7,621 nucleotides of DNA from Verrucomicrobiota bacterium. Its GTDB lineage: Bacteria > Verrucomicrobiota > Verrucomicrobiia > Methylacidiphilales > Verrucolacustridaceae. The notes beneath the pieces were generated by a model. That model was not told where the DNA came from, did not search any database, and saw nothing but the letters and a program-made list of their open reading frames with translations. The position numbers were made by a program, and so were the translations under genes. Shown one piece after another: positions 1 through 6,481 of this stretch (position 1 is the first letter of the stretch; each line of letters begins with the position of its first letter). The stretch is from positions 1 through 7,621 of the forward strand of contig RGGS01000053.1 of assembly GCA_010024525.1 (NCBI GenBank). Reading direction: 5' to 3'.

Positions 1-569
1 TCCGCGGCACCAACAAACAGAACCTGATCATCGTGAATGTGCCGGAAAAGAACGTGGCGGCACTCAAGCAGGAACTGGTGGCGGCAGGATTGGTAGTCGA
101 GCCCAGTAATTTCCGCAAGGGATGTGTGTCTTGCACGGGCATCGAGTTTTGTAATTTGGCGGTGGGCGAGACAAAGAACCGGATGATCCGGCTGGTGGGT
201 GAGTTGGAGCAGATCAGTGCCCACTACCGGGATAAGGTTCGCATCCATTTCAGTGGCTGTCCGAGTTCCTGTGGACAGCATCAGGTGGCAGACATTGGTT
301 TTCGGGGTGCGACCCGGACGGTGGACGGGGTGAAGCGCGAATGCTTTGACATGTTCCTTGGCGGCAAGACCGGAGCCGACGCGCGATTCAATGTCTTGAT
401 TCAACCCAAGGTTCCTTATGAGGAGGTGCATCTTTATATCGATAAGGTTCTGCGGGCCTACGAAGCCAAGAAGAACGGTTCGGAAACCCTGACTCGTTGG
501 TTGGGGCGCAGTTCCAAGGATGATTTAAAGTCAATTTTCGTCGACGGAAACGGGGCTTCGACGAATTGA
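1..569 (+). CDS. nirA: Ferredoxin-type nitrite reductase, C-terminal part (cut by left edge)
   Basis: The frame is open from base 3 to the TGA at 567-569, giving 188 residues of a protein whose family is usually 500-600 long. The start lies outside the window; the internal GTG at 33 is not the real start, because the preceding codons (RGTNKQNLII) already fit the family. The siroheme and [4Fe-4S] cysteines are all visible: C-x5-C in SCTGIEFC (residues 44 and 50 of the fragment) and C-x3-C in GCPSSCGQH (86 and 90). This is the second half-domain of the nitrite/sulfite reductase fold. The enzyme reduces nitrite to ammonium with six electrons, normally from ferredoxin, in the cytoplasm. CTGxxFC followed by ETK resembles nitrite reductases more than sulfite reductases, whose segment differs, but a sulfite reductase cannot be fully excluded from a fragment. 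No nitrate-assimilation partner is visible in the window. Confidence 0.88.
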   Translation, partial: RGTNKQNLIIVNVPEKNVAALKQELVAAGLVVEPSNFRKGCVSCTGIEFCNLAVGETKNRMIRLVGELEQISAHYRDKVRIHFSGCPSSCGQHQVADIGFRGATRTVDGVKRECFDMFLGGKTGADARFNVLIQPKVPYEEVHLYIDKVLRAYEAKKNGSETLTRWLGRSSKDDLKSIFVDGNGASTN

Positions 570-570
570 C

Positions 571-592
571 CTTCCCTGCCTTTGGCGGGAAG
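571..592 (+). terminator. Hairpin just after the nitrite reductase gene
   Basis: CTTCCC-T-GCC (571-580) pairs with GGCGGGAAG (584-592) across a TTT loop: nine base pairs with a single bulged T. It begins two bases after the nirA stop codon. No T-run follows, so it is not a canonical intrinsic terminator; it may slow RNA decay from the 3' end, terminate weakly, or partly separate nirA from the deoC genes. The rest of the gap up to 618 shows no convincing promoter. Confidence 0.4.
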
Positions 593-618
593 ATGATCTC
601 CCCCGCACTGAGGGGCTT

Positions 619-1536
619 ATGAGCACAAGTTCCACTCTATCCAGGCGTTTGCCTTTTCAGGCTCATCCGGTGGATGAGGTTGGTATCAAGGAGCGTGTGG
701 CTCGTTTGGCCACCCGAAGCATCAAGAAATCCTCCAAAGTGGAAGGGCTGAAGCTGGCCCTCTCCATGGTCGATCTTACCACCCTGGAGGGAGCGGATAC
801 CCCGGGTCGGGTCCGGCAGTTATGCACCAAAGCGGTGCACCTTCATTCCGGGCGTACCGATCTTCCGATGGTGGCAGCGGTTTGTGTTTACCCCACCATG
901 GTGCGGGTGGCTCGCGAGGCCCTGAAGGGCACTCCCATTAAGGTGGCGGCTGTGGCCACTGCGTTCCCCAGCGGGATGAATCCACTCACCGTGAAACTGG
1001 AGGACACCCGCTACGCCGTCGGCGAAGGGGCCCACGAAATTGATATGGTCATCTCGCGGGGAGATTTTTTACGCGGGGATTATGGACGGGTGGCGGATGA
1101 GATCGCGGAGGTCAAAAAAGCGTGCGGGGAGGCCCATCTGAAGGTCATTTTGGAGACGGGGGAACTGGGCACCCTCGACCGTGTCCGTTTGGCCAGTGAC
1201 ATTGCCATGGAGGCAGGGGCGGACTTTATCAAAACCAGCACGGGCAAAATTCAGCCAGCCGCGACACCCGAGGTGGTTCTGGTGATGCTACAGGCGATCA
1301 GTGATTTTTATCGGAAAACGGGGAGGAAGATAGGCATGAAGCCCGCCGGAGGTATTGCCAATGCCAAGGCCGCTCTCAATCTTCTGGTGATGGTTCGAGA
1401 GGTGCTCGGACCGGATTGGCTGAATCCCGACCTTTTCCGCATCGGAGCCAGCAAGCTGCCCAACGACATCCTGATGCAGCTGGAAAAAGAGCGCACGGGG
1501 GTTTATCAAGGAGGGGATTACTTCTCCAATGACTAA
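619..1536 (+). CDS. deoC: Deoxyribose-phosphate aldolase (long form)
   Basis: Class I aldolase (EC 4.1.2.4), a cytoplasmic TIM-barrel enzyme that cleaves 2-deoxy-D-ribose-5-phosphate to acetaldehyde and D-glyceraldehyde-3-phosphate. The Schiff-base lysine is K205 in ADFIKTSTGK, matching E. coli K167. The second active-site lysine is K241 in GMKPAGGI, matching K201. The aspartate is D142 in HEIDMVI, matching D102. The motif KVILETGEL (175-183) is also typical. At 305 residues it is longer than the common 220-260 residue enzymes; the extra length is mainly an N-terminal segment of about 45 residues with basic patches, as in the longer DERA-like forms. ATG at 619 is preceded by GAGGGG at 610-615, with only three bases between, which is a tight spacing. 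The stop codon overlaps the next gene by 8 bases, which indicates coupling to the dehydrogenase that could consume the acetaldehyde. Confidence 0.95.
   Translation: MSTSSTLSRRLPFQAHPVDEVGIKERVARLATRSIKKSSKVEGLKLALSMVDLTTLEGADTPGRVRQLCTKAVHLHSGRTDLPMVAAVCVYPTMVRVAREALKGTPIKVAAVATAFPSGMNPLTVKLEDTRYAVGEGAHEIDMVISRGDFLRGDYGRVADEIAEVKKACGEAHLKVILETGELGTLDRVRLASDIAMEAGADFIKTSTGKIQPAATPEVVLVMLQAISDFYRKTGRKIGMKPAGGIANAKAALNLLVMVREVLGPDWLNPDLFRIGASKLPNDILMQLEKERTGVYQGGDYFSND
1508..1516 (+). promoter_or_regulatory. Ribosome binding site for the first aldehyde dehydrogenase, inside deoC
   Basis: AAGGAGGGG lies within the last codons of deoC and is a near-perfect anti-SD match. It sits about 12-14 bases before the ATG at 1529, somewhat further than usual. 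With the 8-base gene overlap it supports the 1529 start and independent or coupled re-initiation. Confidence 0.55.
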
Positions 1537-2992
1537 AACTTCCACCACGATCGGGTCGGACTGGGGATACGCCCCGGCACCTGAGAGTGCCGATCACTTC
1601 AAACTGAAGGACCAATACGGACTGTTTATCGGCGGTAAATTTGTCCCGGCCGCTTCTGGAAAACGTTTAAAAACTATCAATCCGGCCAATGAAAAGGTGA
1701 TCGCCGAGGTAGCGGACGGTGGGGAGAAGGATGTTGCGAAGGCGGTGCAAGCGGCCCGCACGGCGTATGATAAGGTGTGGCGCAAAATGTCGGGTCGGGA
1801 GCGCGGAAAATACCTTTATCGGATTGCCCGGATCATCCAGGAGAGAGCCCGGGAATTGGCCGTGGTTGAATCCATGGACGGGGGGAAGCCGATCCGGGAG
1901 TCCCGCGACGTCGATATCCCCTTGGCGGCGGCCCATTTCTTTTACCATGCCGGCTGGGGGGATAAATTAAGGTACGCCTTCCCCGGTAAGTCCGTCAGCC
2001 CCATTGGGGTCGCGGGACAGATCATCCCCTGGAATTTTCCCCTTTTGATGGTGGCGTGGAAAGTGGCCCCGGCGTTGGCCTGCGGGAACACGGTGGTGTT
2101 AAAACCCGCCGAGACCACCCCGCTGACGGCACTCTTGTTTTCCGAAATCTGCCAAGAAGCCGGGTTGCCGGAGGGTGTCTTCAACCTCATCACGGGAGCC
2201 GGCTCCACGGGGGCGGCGTTGGTCAATCATCCTGGCTTGGATAAAGTGGCCTTCACGGGTTCGACCGAGGTGGGGAAGGCGATCCAGAAGTCGCTGGCGG
2301 GACGAGGGACCAGACTGACCCTCGAGTTGGGTGGAAAAGCCGCCCACATTATTTTTGAGGACGCCACCATTGATCAGGCGGTGGAGGGGATTATCAACGG
2401 GATCTATTTTAATCAAGGGCACGTTTGTTGTGCCGGCTCCCGTTTGCTGGTTCAGGAGAGCGTGGAGGAAGAGGTGGTCACCAAACTGAAGGCCCGGATG
2501 GAGAGCCTTATTGTGGGAGATCCTTTGGACAAGAATACCGATATCGGGGCCATCAACTCAAAGGCCCAATGGGATCGGATTCGCGACTATCTGAAAATTG
2601 GAGAAGAGGAGGGGGCGGAACTTTTTCAGACGAAGTGTTCCGTTCCGGAGAAAGGTTATTGGATTCGGCCGAGCTTCTTCACCAGGGTGGCTCAGTCGCA
2701 TCGCATCGTGCAGGAGGAGATCTTTGGGCCGGTGCTGGCGATCCAAACTTTCCGCACCCTGAACGAGGCCCTGGAAAAAGCCAACAATACCCCCTACGGA
2801 CTATCCGGGGGCGTTTGGACCGACAAGGGAGCCAAGATTTTTAAGGTGACCCGGGGCATTCGGGCGGGCGTCATTTGGGCGAATACCTTCAATAAGTTTG
2901 ATCCGACCTCACCCTTTGGTGGTTACAAGGAGAGCGGTTACGGTCGCGAGGGCGGACGGCACGGCCTGCGTCCGTACGTGGAGTTGTCATGA
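1529..2992 (+). CDS. Aldehyde dehydrogenase, catalytic half of an ALDH16-type enzyme
   Basis: NAD(P)-dependent aldehyde dehydrogenase of 487 residues with every hallmark residue. N169 lies in IIPWNFPLL (oxyanion and cofactor region), K192 in LKPAE, the Rossmann motif is FTGSTEVG (242-249), the general base is E266 in LELGGK, the nucleophile is C300 in NQGHVCCAGSR (equivalent to Cys302 of mammalian ALDH2), and E397 is in EEIFGPV. The N-terminal WGYAPAPES followed by GLFIGGKFVP, and the C-terminal FGGYKESGYGREGGRHGL, are close to what I recall of the ALDH16 family rather than ordinary ALDH1/2 enzymes. It overlaps deoC upstream and shares ATGA with the next gene. From the context, acetaldehyde released by DeoC is the likely substrate, giving acetate; this is inference, since the sequence does not fix the substrate. 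Cytoplasmic, with no signal peptide. Confidence 0.92.
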   Translation: MTKTSTTIGSDWGYAPAPESADHFKLKDQYGLFIGGKFVPAASGKRLKTINPANEKVIAEVADGGEKDVAKAVQAARTAYDKVWRKMSGRERGKYLYRIARIIQERARELAVVESMDGGKPIRESRDVDIPLAAAHFFYHAGWGDKLRYAFPGKSVSPIGVAGQIIPWNFPLLMVAWKVAPALACGNTVVLKPAETTPLTALLFSEICQEAGLPEGVFNLITGAGSTGAALVNHPGLDKVAFTGSTEVGKAIQKSLAGRGTRLTLELGGKAAHIIFEDATIDQAVEGIINGIYFNQGHVCCAGSRLLVQESVEEEVVTKLKARMESLIVGDPLDKNTDIGAINSKAQWDRIRDYLKIGEEEGAELFQTKCSVPEKGYWIRPSFFTRVAQSHRIVQEEIFGPVLAIQTFRTLNEALEKANNTPYGLSGGVWTDKGAKIFKVTRGIRAGVIWANTFNKFDPTSPFGGYKESGYGREGGRHGLRPYVELS

Positions 2993-3867
2993 GTCGCAAC
3001 GGCACCCGTGGGAGCAATAGGCGTTTGGATGTGCGCAAGACGTACAAAATGTTGATCGGTGGGGCTTTTGTCCGGTCGGAATCCGGTCGGGCCTTGGATG
3101 TGGAGGCGCCGGGCGGCCAATTGCTTGGGCATGTCTGTCGCGCCTCCCGCAAGGACTTTCGCAATGCAGTGGTGGCGGCGCGCAAGGCGGCTTCCGGATG
3201 GGCCGGGGCCACGGCGTATTTGAAGGGTCAGATCCTCTACCGGGCGGCGGAGATGCTGGAGGGGCGGGCTTCCGGTTTTCAGGAGGTCTTACAATCCATC
3301 GGACTCACTCCGGCAGCTGCCAAGGCCGAGGTGTCCCAGGCCATCGATCTGCTGGTTTATTACGCGGGTTGGTCGGACAAATATCTTCAGGTTTTTGGAG
3401 CGGTGAATCCCGTGGCGACGCCGCATTTTAATTTCTCCGTCACTGAACCCATGGGGGTTGTGGCCTATGTGGCTGGAGAAAAGCGGCCCCTGTTGGATCT
3501 GGTCTCCGGAATTGCACCGATTGTGGTCGGGGGAAACGTCGTCATCACTTTGTCGACTAGCCGGGCTTCCGTGGCGGCGATGGAATTGGGGGAAGTGCTG
3601 GAGACTTCAGATTTCCCGCCGGGCGTGATCAACCTGCTTTGTGGTTTGCGGGAGGAACTGCTGGGCCAAATGGCCAGTCACATGGATGTGAACGCCCTTG
3701 TTCTTCAAGGGGGTGATGCCAAGGAGCAAACGGCTTGCCGAGAAGCCTGTGCCCTGAATCTAAAGCGATTTTTCCCTAAAGAAGTGAACGAAAAAGAAAA
3801 TGAGGATCCCTATCGGATTCTCGACACCGTGGAAATCAAGACCACCTGGCATCCCGTAGGCGGCTAA
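2989..3867 (+). CDS. Degenerate aldehyde dehydrogenase-like protein, non-catalytic half of a split ALDH16
   Basis: A 292-residue protein that aligns with the N-terminal, NAD-binding half of the preceding dehydrogenase. KMLIGGAFV (20-28) matches GLFIGGKFV, RKDFRNAVVAARKA (54-67) matches the conserved region after it, PMGVVAYVAG (154-163) matches PIGVAGQIIP, and GVINLLCG (212-219) matches GVFNLITG. The catalytic parts are gone: the NAD-region Asn169 position is K165, the Lys192 position is L188, and there is no ELGGK glutamate or catalytic cysteine motif. The protein ends with a charged tail and KTTWHPVGG. ALDH16 proteins carry a second, inactive dehydrogenase-like region of about 300 residues after the active one, and 487 + 292 = 779 is close to their usual total of about 780-800. 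I therefore infer a partner subunit of the preceding enzyme rather than a broken gene. It starts in the ATGA overlap, in the -1 frame relative to its neighbour. Confidence 0.82.
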   Translation: MSRNGTRGSNRRLDVRKTYKMLIGGAFVRSESGRALDVEAPGGQLLGHVCRASRKDFRNAVVAARKAASGWAGATAYLKGQILYRAAEMLEGRASGFQEVLQSIGLTPAAAKAEVSQAIDLLVYYAGWSDKYLQVFGAVNPVATPHFNFSVTEPMGVVAYVAGEKRPLLDLVSGIAPIVVGGNVVITLSTSRASVAAMELGEVLETSDFPPGVINLLCGLREELLGQMASHMDVNALVLQGGDAKEQTACREACALNLKRFFPKEVNEKENEDPYRILDTVEIKTTWHPVGG

Positions 3868-3868
3868 A

Positions 3869-4924
3869 TTAAAAGGGCGGTTGCGCCGGCTTAAATTGCT
3901 TGGATATGTCCCCGGCCAAGTCGATCGAGCCGGGAGTTAAAGACAGGGCTGGTTGGCCCTTGGCCGGATTGAAACCGACGAAATCCACCCAAAAGAAGTT
4001 TGGTGTTGTGGTGAGTTCAAATCCGTAGACCCCGTGAGTTAGATCGGCAACGGTACGGTACTCGGTGTTATAAACGGGAAAACCGTCGCCCAATTTATTG
4101 TAGGGCGTGCCGAAGGGTACTGAAACTCCCCGAATAGCAGCCAGCAAGGTGGCAAAGGCCTCCTGCATGTCTTTGGGATCGGGGAAAAACTTGGAAAAGT
4201 AAGCCGCACGCTGAAAGCGGTCGGAAGCTGAAATATTGCCTGGCACGGGGGTATCCTGTCCCGGATTGGAAAAGTCCATCTTTGCCAAAAGAGCCAACTG
4301 GTCATCGTAAAGGGGGTCGTTGGTCATGATGGTGTAATTGCGTCCGTGGTGAATCTTGGCTTTTCCATCCACGTACTCAATGATCGCCGAGTCCCCGGTT
4401 TTATCCTCGATCGCCAGGTGAATGGTGGAGTCATGTCCATGGGCCTGGATCATGACGGGCTGAACATTCTTCAGTAGAATCATTGCCTCACTGACCGTGG
4501 CCGCTTGGTCCAGAACGTATTGGAGCCAGAGGATCGCGGATAACCCCTTTTTTTTGGGATCCCGTGGGCCGAAGTCGGTTTTTGCCAAGTAGAGGAGGTG
4601 ACCACCCAATCCTTTTTCATTCATGCCGTCGACGGTTCCGACCCCGTAAATACCGATCGCCACACTGGCATATTTTGATGTCCAGCGGAGTGGATTATCT
4701 TTAACCACCACCTCGGGTCCGCATTTGGAGCCATCCCGATCCATGCCACGGGGCAGAAACCAGAGAACCGGCTCGGTGCTCTCTGGCCAGTCCATGGAAC
4801 GGGCCACCAGCACCCCATATTGGTTGTTGTTCCATAGAATCCGGCTGCAGGCCGCCAAGGGCGACGCCCACATGACTAGGAGAGCTAAAATCGTGATCCG
4901 ATGTATGGAGAAAAGGTATCTCAA
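3869..4924 (-). CDS. Secreted choloylglycine hydrolase family (penicillin V acylase-like) Ntn amidase
   Basis: 351 residues with an N-terminal export signal: basic R2 and R9, a hydrophobic core (about 10-20) and SPLAA before C26. Cleavage before C26 would expose the N-terminal cysteine nucleophile of the Ntn-hydrolase fold. With an offset of 24 from bile salt hydrolase numbering, C26, R42 and D45 fall exactly on Cys2, Arg18 and Asp21. N202 in MTNDP matches Asn175, and R236 or R239 in SASDRFQRA matches Arg228. The residue at the Asn82 position appears to be tyrosine (Y112), as in penicillin V acylases, so cleavage of acyl-amides such as acyl-homoserine lactones or other N-acyl compounds is as likely as bile salt cleavage; the substrate is unknown. 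Start: TTG at 4924, overlapping the pgi stop as TTGA; no good Shine-Dalgarno is visible and no later ATG would keep the signal peptide. It probably acts in the periplasm or outside the cell. Confidence 0.87.
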   Translation of the reverse strand: MRYLFSIHRITILALLVMWASPLAACSRILWNNNQYGVLVARSMDWPESTEPVLWFLPRGMDRDGSKCGPEVVVKDNPLRWTSKYASVAIGIYGVGTVDGMNEKGLGGHLLYLAKTDFGPRDPKKKGLSAILWLQYVLDQAATVSEAMILLKNVQPVMIQAHGHDSTIHLAIEDKTGDSAIIEYVDGKAKIHHGRNYTIMTNDPLYDDQLALLAKMDFSNPGQDTPVPGNISASDRFQRAAYFSKFFPDPKDMQEAFATLLAAIRGVSVPFGTPYNKLGDGFPVYNTEYRTVADLTHGVYGFELTTTPNFFWVDFVGFNPAKGQPALSLTPGSIDLAGDISKQFKPAQPPF

Positions 4925-6402
4925 GATGATCCGCGGTGGGACCGCTTTTTGTAATCGTTGATGAGTTGGTTGGTGGAGGCGTCGTGGGAGGTAACGGGGG
5001 TGGGGGAGGTTAATTCCGGCTCAATCTTTTTGGCTAGTTGCTTGCCTAGCTCCACCCCCATCTGGTCGTACGGGTTAATGTTCCAAATGGCTCCTTGGAC
5101 AAAGATTTTGTGCTCATAGAGGGCAATGAGACTACCAAGGGTTTTGGGGTCGAATCGCTGGACGAGGAGTGAATTCGTTGGCCGGTTACCGGAAAAAACC
5201 TTGTGTGCAATGAGTTTCTCCAAGGCATCTCCCTGAAGTCCTTCCTTGGCAAGTTCGATTCTGACCTCCTCCTCGGTTTTGCCCCTCATCAGGGCTTCGG
5301 TCTGGGCAAAGAAATTGGCGAGCAGGATGTCGTGGTGTTGGCCGAGTGGATTAAAGGTTTCTACCGAAGCAAGGAACCGGTGGAGATACTGATCGTAGGG
5401 CAGGATGGCGTGGGTCTGGGCGTCGTGAAAGTTATTATACCAGATTCCGAGCAGGGCAAGGGTCATGGGTAGGTTCTGTTCAACGGCGGTTTGCCGGAAA
5501 TGCTCGTCCATGGCGTGGGCGCCTGCCAGAAGCTCGGCAAAGCGGTCATAGCCTATGGAAAGTGCAATGCTGAGTCCGATGGCGGACCAAAGGGAATAAC
5601 GACCCCCCACCCAGTCCCAAAAGGGGAACATGTTGACCGGATCGATGCCAAACTTTTTCACCTCGGCGGTGTTGGTGGAAAGGGCGACAAAGTGCTTGGC
5701 GATGTGCTTTTCATCGCTCGCCTCCTTGAGAAACCAGGAGCGCGCCGCATGGGCGTTAGTCAGGGTCTCCTGGGTGGTGAAGGTTTTGGAGGCGACCAGA
5801 AAAAGGGTGGTAGAGGGACGGCAGAGGCGCAGGGCTTCCACGATATGGGTGGAGTCAATATTGGAGACAAAATGCAGACGCAGATCCCGCCGAGCGAAAG
5901 GTTTGAGGGCTTCGGTGACCATCACGGGACCCAGGTCCGATCCGCCGATCCCAATGTTAACAATGTCCGCAATGGGTTGGCCCGTGTAGCCCTTCCATTC
6001 TCCAGTCCGTACTCTTTCGGAAAACACCCTCATCTGTTGCCGGACTTTTTCCACCTCCGGCATGATATCCTTGCCGTCCACCAGAAGGGGTTGGTCAGCA
6101 GGTCGGCGAAGGGCGATATGCAGAACGGAACGGTTTTCCGTGAGGTTGATGCGATCTCCGCGGAACATCCGGTCCCGCAGTTCCTCCACCTTGGATTCCT
6201 TCAGGAGTTGGCGCAGGAGTTGAAGGGTTTCAGGGGTGGCTCTGTTTTTTGAGTAATCAAGAAAAAGGTCGTTCCATCGGTGAGACAGAGAGGTTGCACG
6301 ATGGGGATCCTTGGCAAACAGGTCCCGCATGGGTGGAATGGTGTTTGCATGCCGGGCCAGGGCTTTCCAGGCGGGAAGATCCACGGGGGATGGCATGGTC
6401 AT
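4921..6402 (-). CDS. pgi: Glucose-6-phosphate isomerase with an internal deletion of catalytic residues
   Basis: Glycolytic/gluconeogenic enzyme (EC 5.3.1.9) interconverting glucose-6-phosphate and fructose-6-phosphate. Recognised by WKGYTG (136-141), NIGIGGSDLGP (149-159), FVSNIDSTHI (178-187), KTFTTQETLTNAH (206-218), signature 1 DWVGGRYSLWSAIG (263-276), FFAQTEAL (364-371), FSGNRPTNS (403-411) and signature 2 WNINPYDQMGVELGK (440-454), which ends in the conserved K454 (E. coli K514). The length is 493 against 549 in E. coli. The shortfall is almost all in one place: YDQYLHRF (336-343) runs directly into LASVETFNPLG (344-354), omitting about 58 residues that in E. coli hold Glu355 (in MESNGK) and His386 (in NGQH). 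As written the enzyme should be inactive. The frame stays open. ATG at 6402 or a second ATG at 6396 could start it; neither has a clear Shine-Dalgarno. Divergent from the SYLF gene and coupled to the amidase downstream. Confidence 0.9.
   Translation of the reverse strand: MTMPSPVDLPAWKALARHANTIPPMRDLFAKDPHRATSLSHRWNDLFLDYSKNRATPETLQLLRQLLKESKVEELRDRMFRGDRINLTENRSVLHIALRRPADQPLLVDGKDIMPEVEKVRQQMRVFSERVRTGEWKGYTGQPIADIVNIGIGGSDLGPVMVTEALKPFARRDLRLHFVSNIDSTHIVEALRLCRPSTTLFLVASKTFTTQETLTNAHAARSWFLKEASDEKHIAKHFVALSTNTAEVKKFGIDPVNMFPFWDWVGGRYSLWSAIGLSIALSIGYDRFAELLAGAHAMDEHFRQTAVEQNLPMTLALLGIWYNNFHDAQTHAILPYDQYLHRFLASVETFNPLGQHHDILLANFFAQTEALMRGKTEEEVRIELAKEGLQGDALEKLIAHKVFSGNRPTNSLLVQRFDPKTLGSLIALYEHKIFVQGAIWNINPYDQMGVELGKQLAKKIEPELTSPTPVTSHDASTNQLINDYKKRSHRGSS
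4933..4950 (+). terminator. Terminator-like hairpin plus T-run inside the 3' end of pgi
   Basis: GCGGT (4933-4937) and ACCGC (4941-4945) form a perfect 5-base stem around GGG, followed directly by TTTTT (4946-4950) in the plus-strand sense. The stem is short. On the minus strand the same bases encode the lysine/arginine-rich tail of Pgi, so it may be only a coding coincidence; if functional it would stop plus-strand transcripts running antisense through the amidase gene. Confidence 0.25.
5368..5376 (-). other. Deletion junction in pgi at Phe-Leu-Ala codons
   Basis: These three codons encode F343-L344-A345. Reading from the left they align with F345-A-A of E. coli Pgi (HRFAAY); reading from the right they align with F403-I-A (CDFIAP). 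The two alignments differ by 58 residues, so about 174 bases are absent and the join lies at a stretch that was probably similar at both ends of the lost block. E. coli numbering is from memory of that protein. Confidence 0.75.
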
Positions 6403-6481
6403 AGAATGCGGAAACAGGTGCCTTGGGGGAAGAATTTATCGATTCTGTTGAGTTTTGGGGGCGATTGGGGGAAAGTCCCAC
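6403..6481. promoter_or_regulatory. Divergent intergenic region between pgi and the SYLF gene
   Basis: The 79 bases separate two divergently oriented genes, so promoters for both directions should lie here or overlap the gene starts. I see no convincing -35/-10 pair on either strand. The region contains three copies of TTGGGGG in the same orientation (6423-6429, 6455-6461, 6465-6471); the last is also part of the ribosome binding region of the plus-strand gene. Confidence 0.4.
6467..6475 (+). promoter_or_regulatory. Ribosome binding site that decides the SYLF gene start
   Basis: GGGGGAAAG lies six bases before the ATG at 6482. It favours this ATG over an in-frame TTG at 6455, which has no purine-rich sequence suitably placed and would add nine residues ahead of the signal peptide. 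Confidence 0.55.

Noticed and set aside
2989..3867. The second dehydrogenase gene as a pseudogene truncated by mutation.
   Set aside because: It has a clean start in an overlap, no internal stop, family-like conserved segments outside the active site, and a length matching the inactive half of ALDH16.
4545..4560. A run of eight A followed by GGGG on the minus strand in the amidase gene (codons for PKKKG), including an A-AAA-AAG slippery heptamer in the proper frame.
   Set aside because: A -1 shift leads to a stop after about 20 codons, before the remaining catalytic residues, so no useful product results. It is simply encoding three lysines; slippage remains untested.
5491..6252. A 253-codon open frame on the plus strand opposite pgi.
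   Set aside because: It lies wholly antisense to a clear pgi, has no recognisable motif and a low-complexity, glycine-rich composition typical of a shadow frame in GC-rich DNA.
6455..6481. TTG at 6455 as start of the SYLF protein.
   Set aside because: It would place MGAIGGKSH before an otherwise normal signal peptide and lacks a suitable ribosome site; ATG at 6482 is better.
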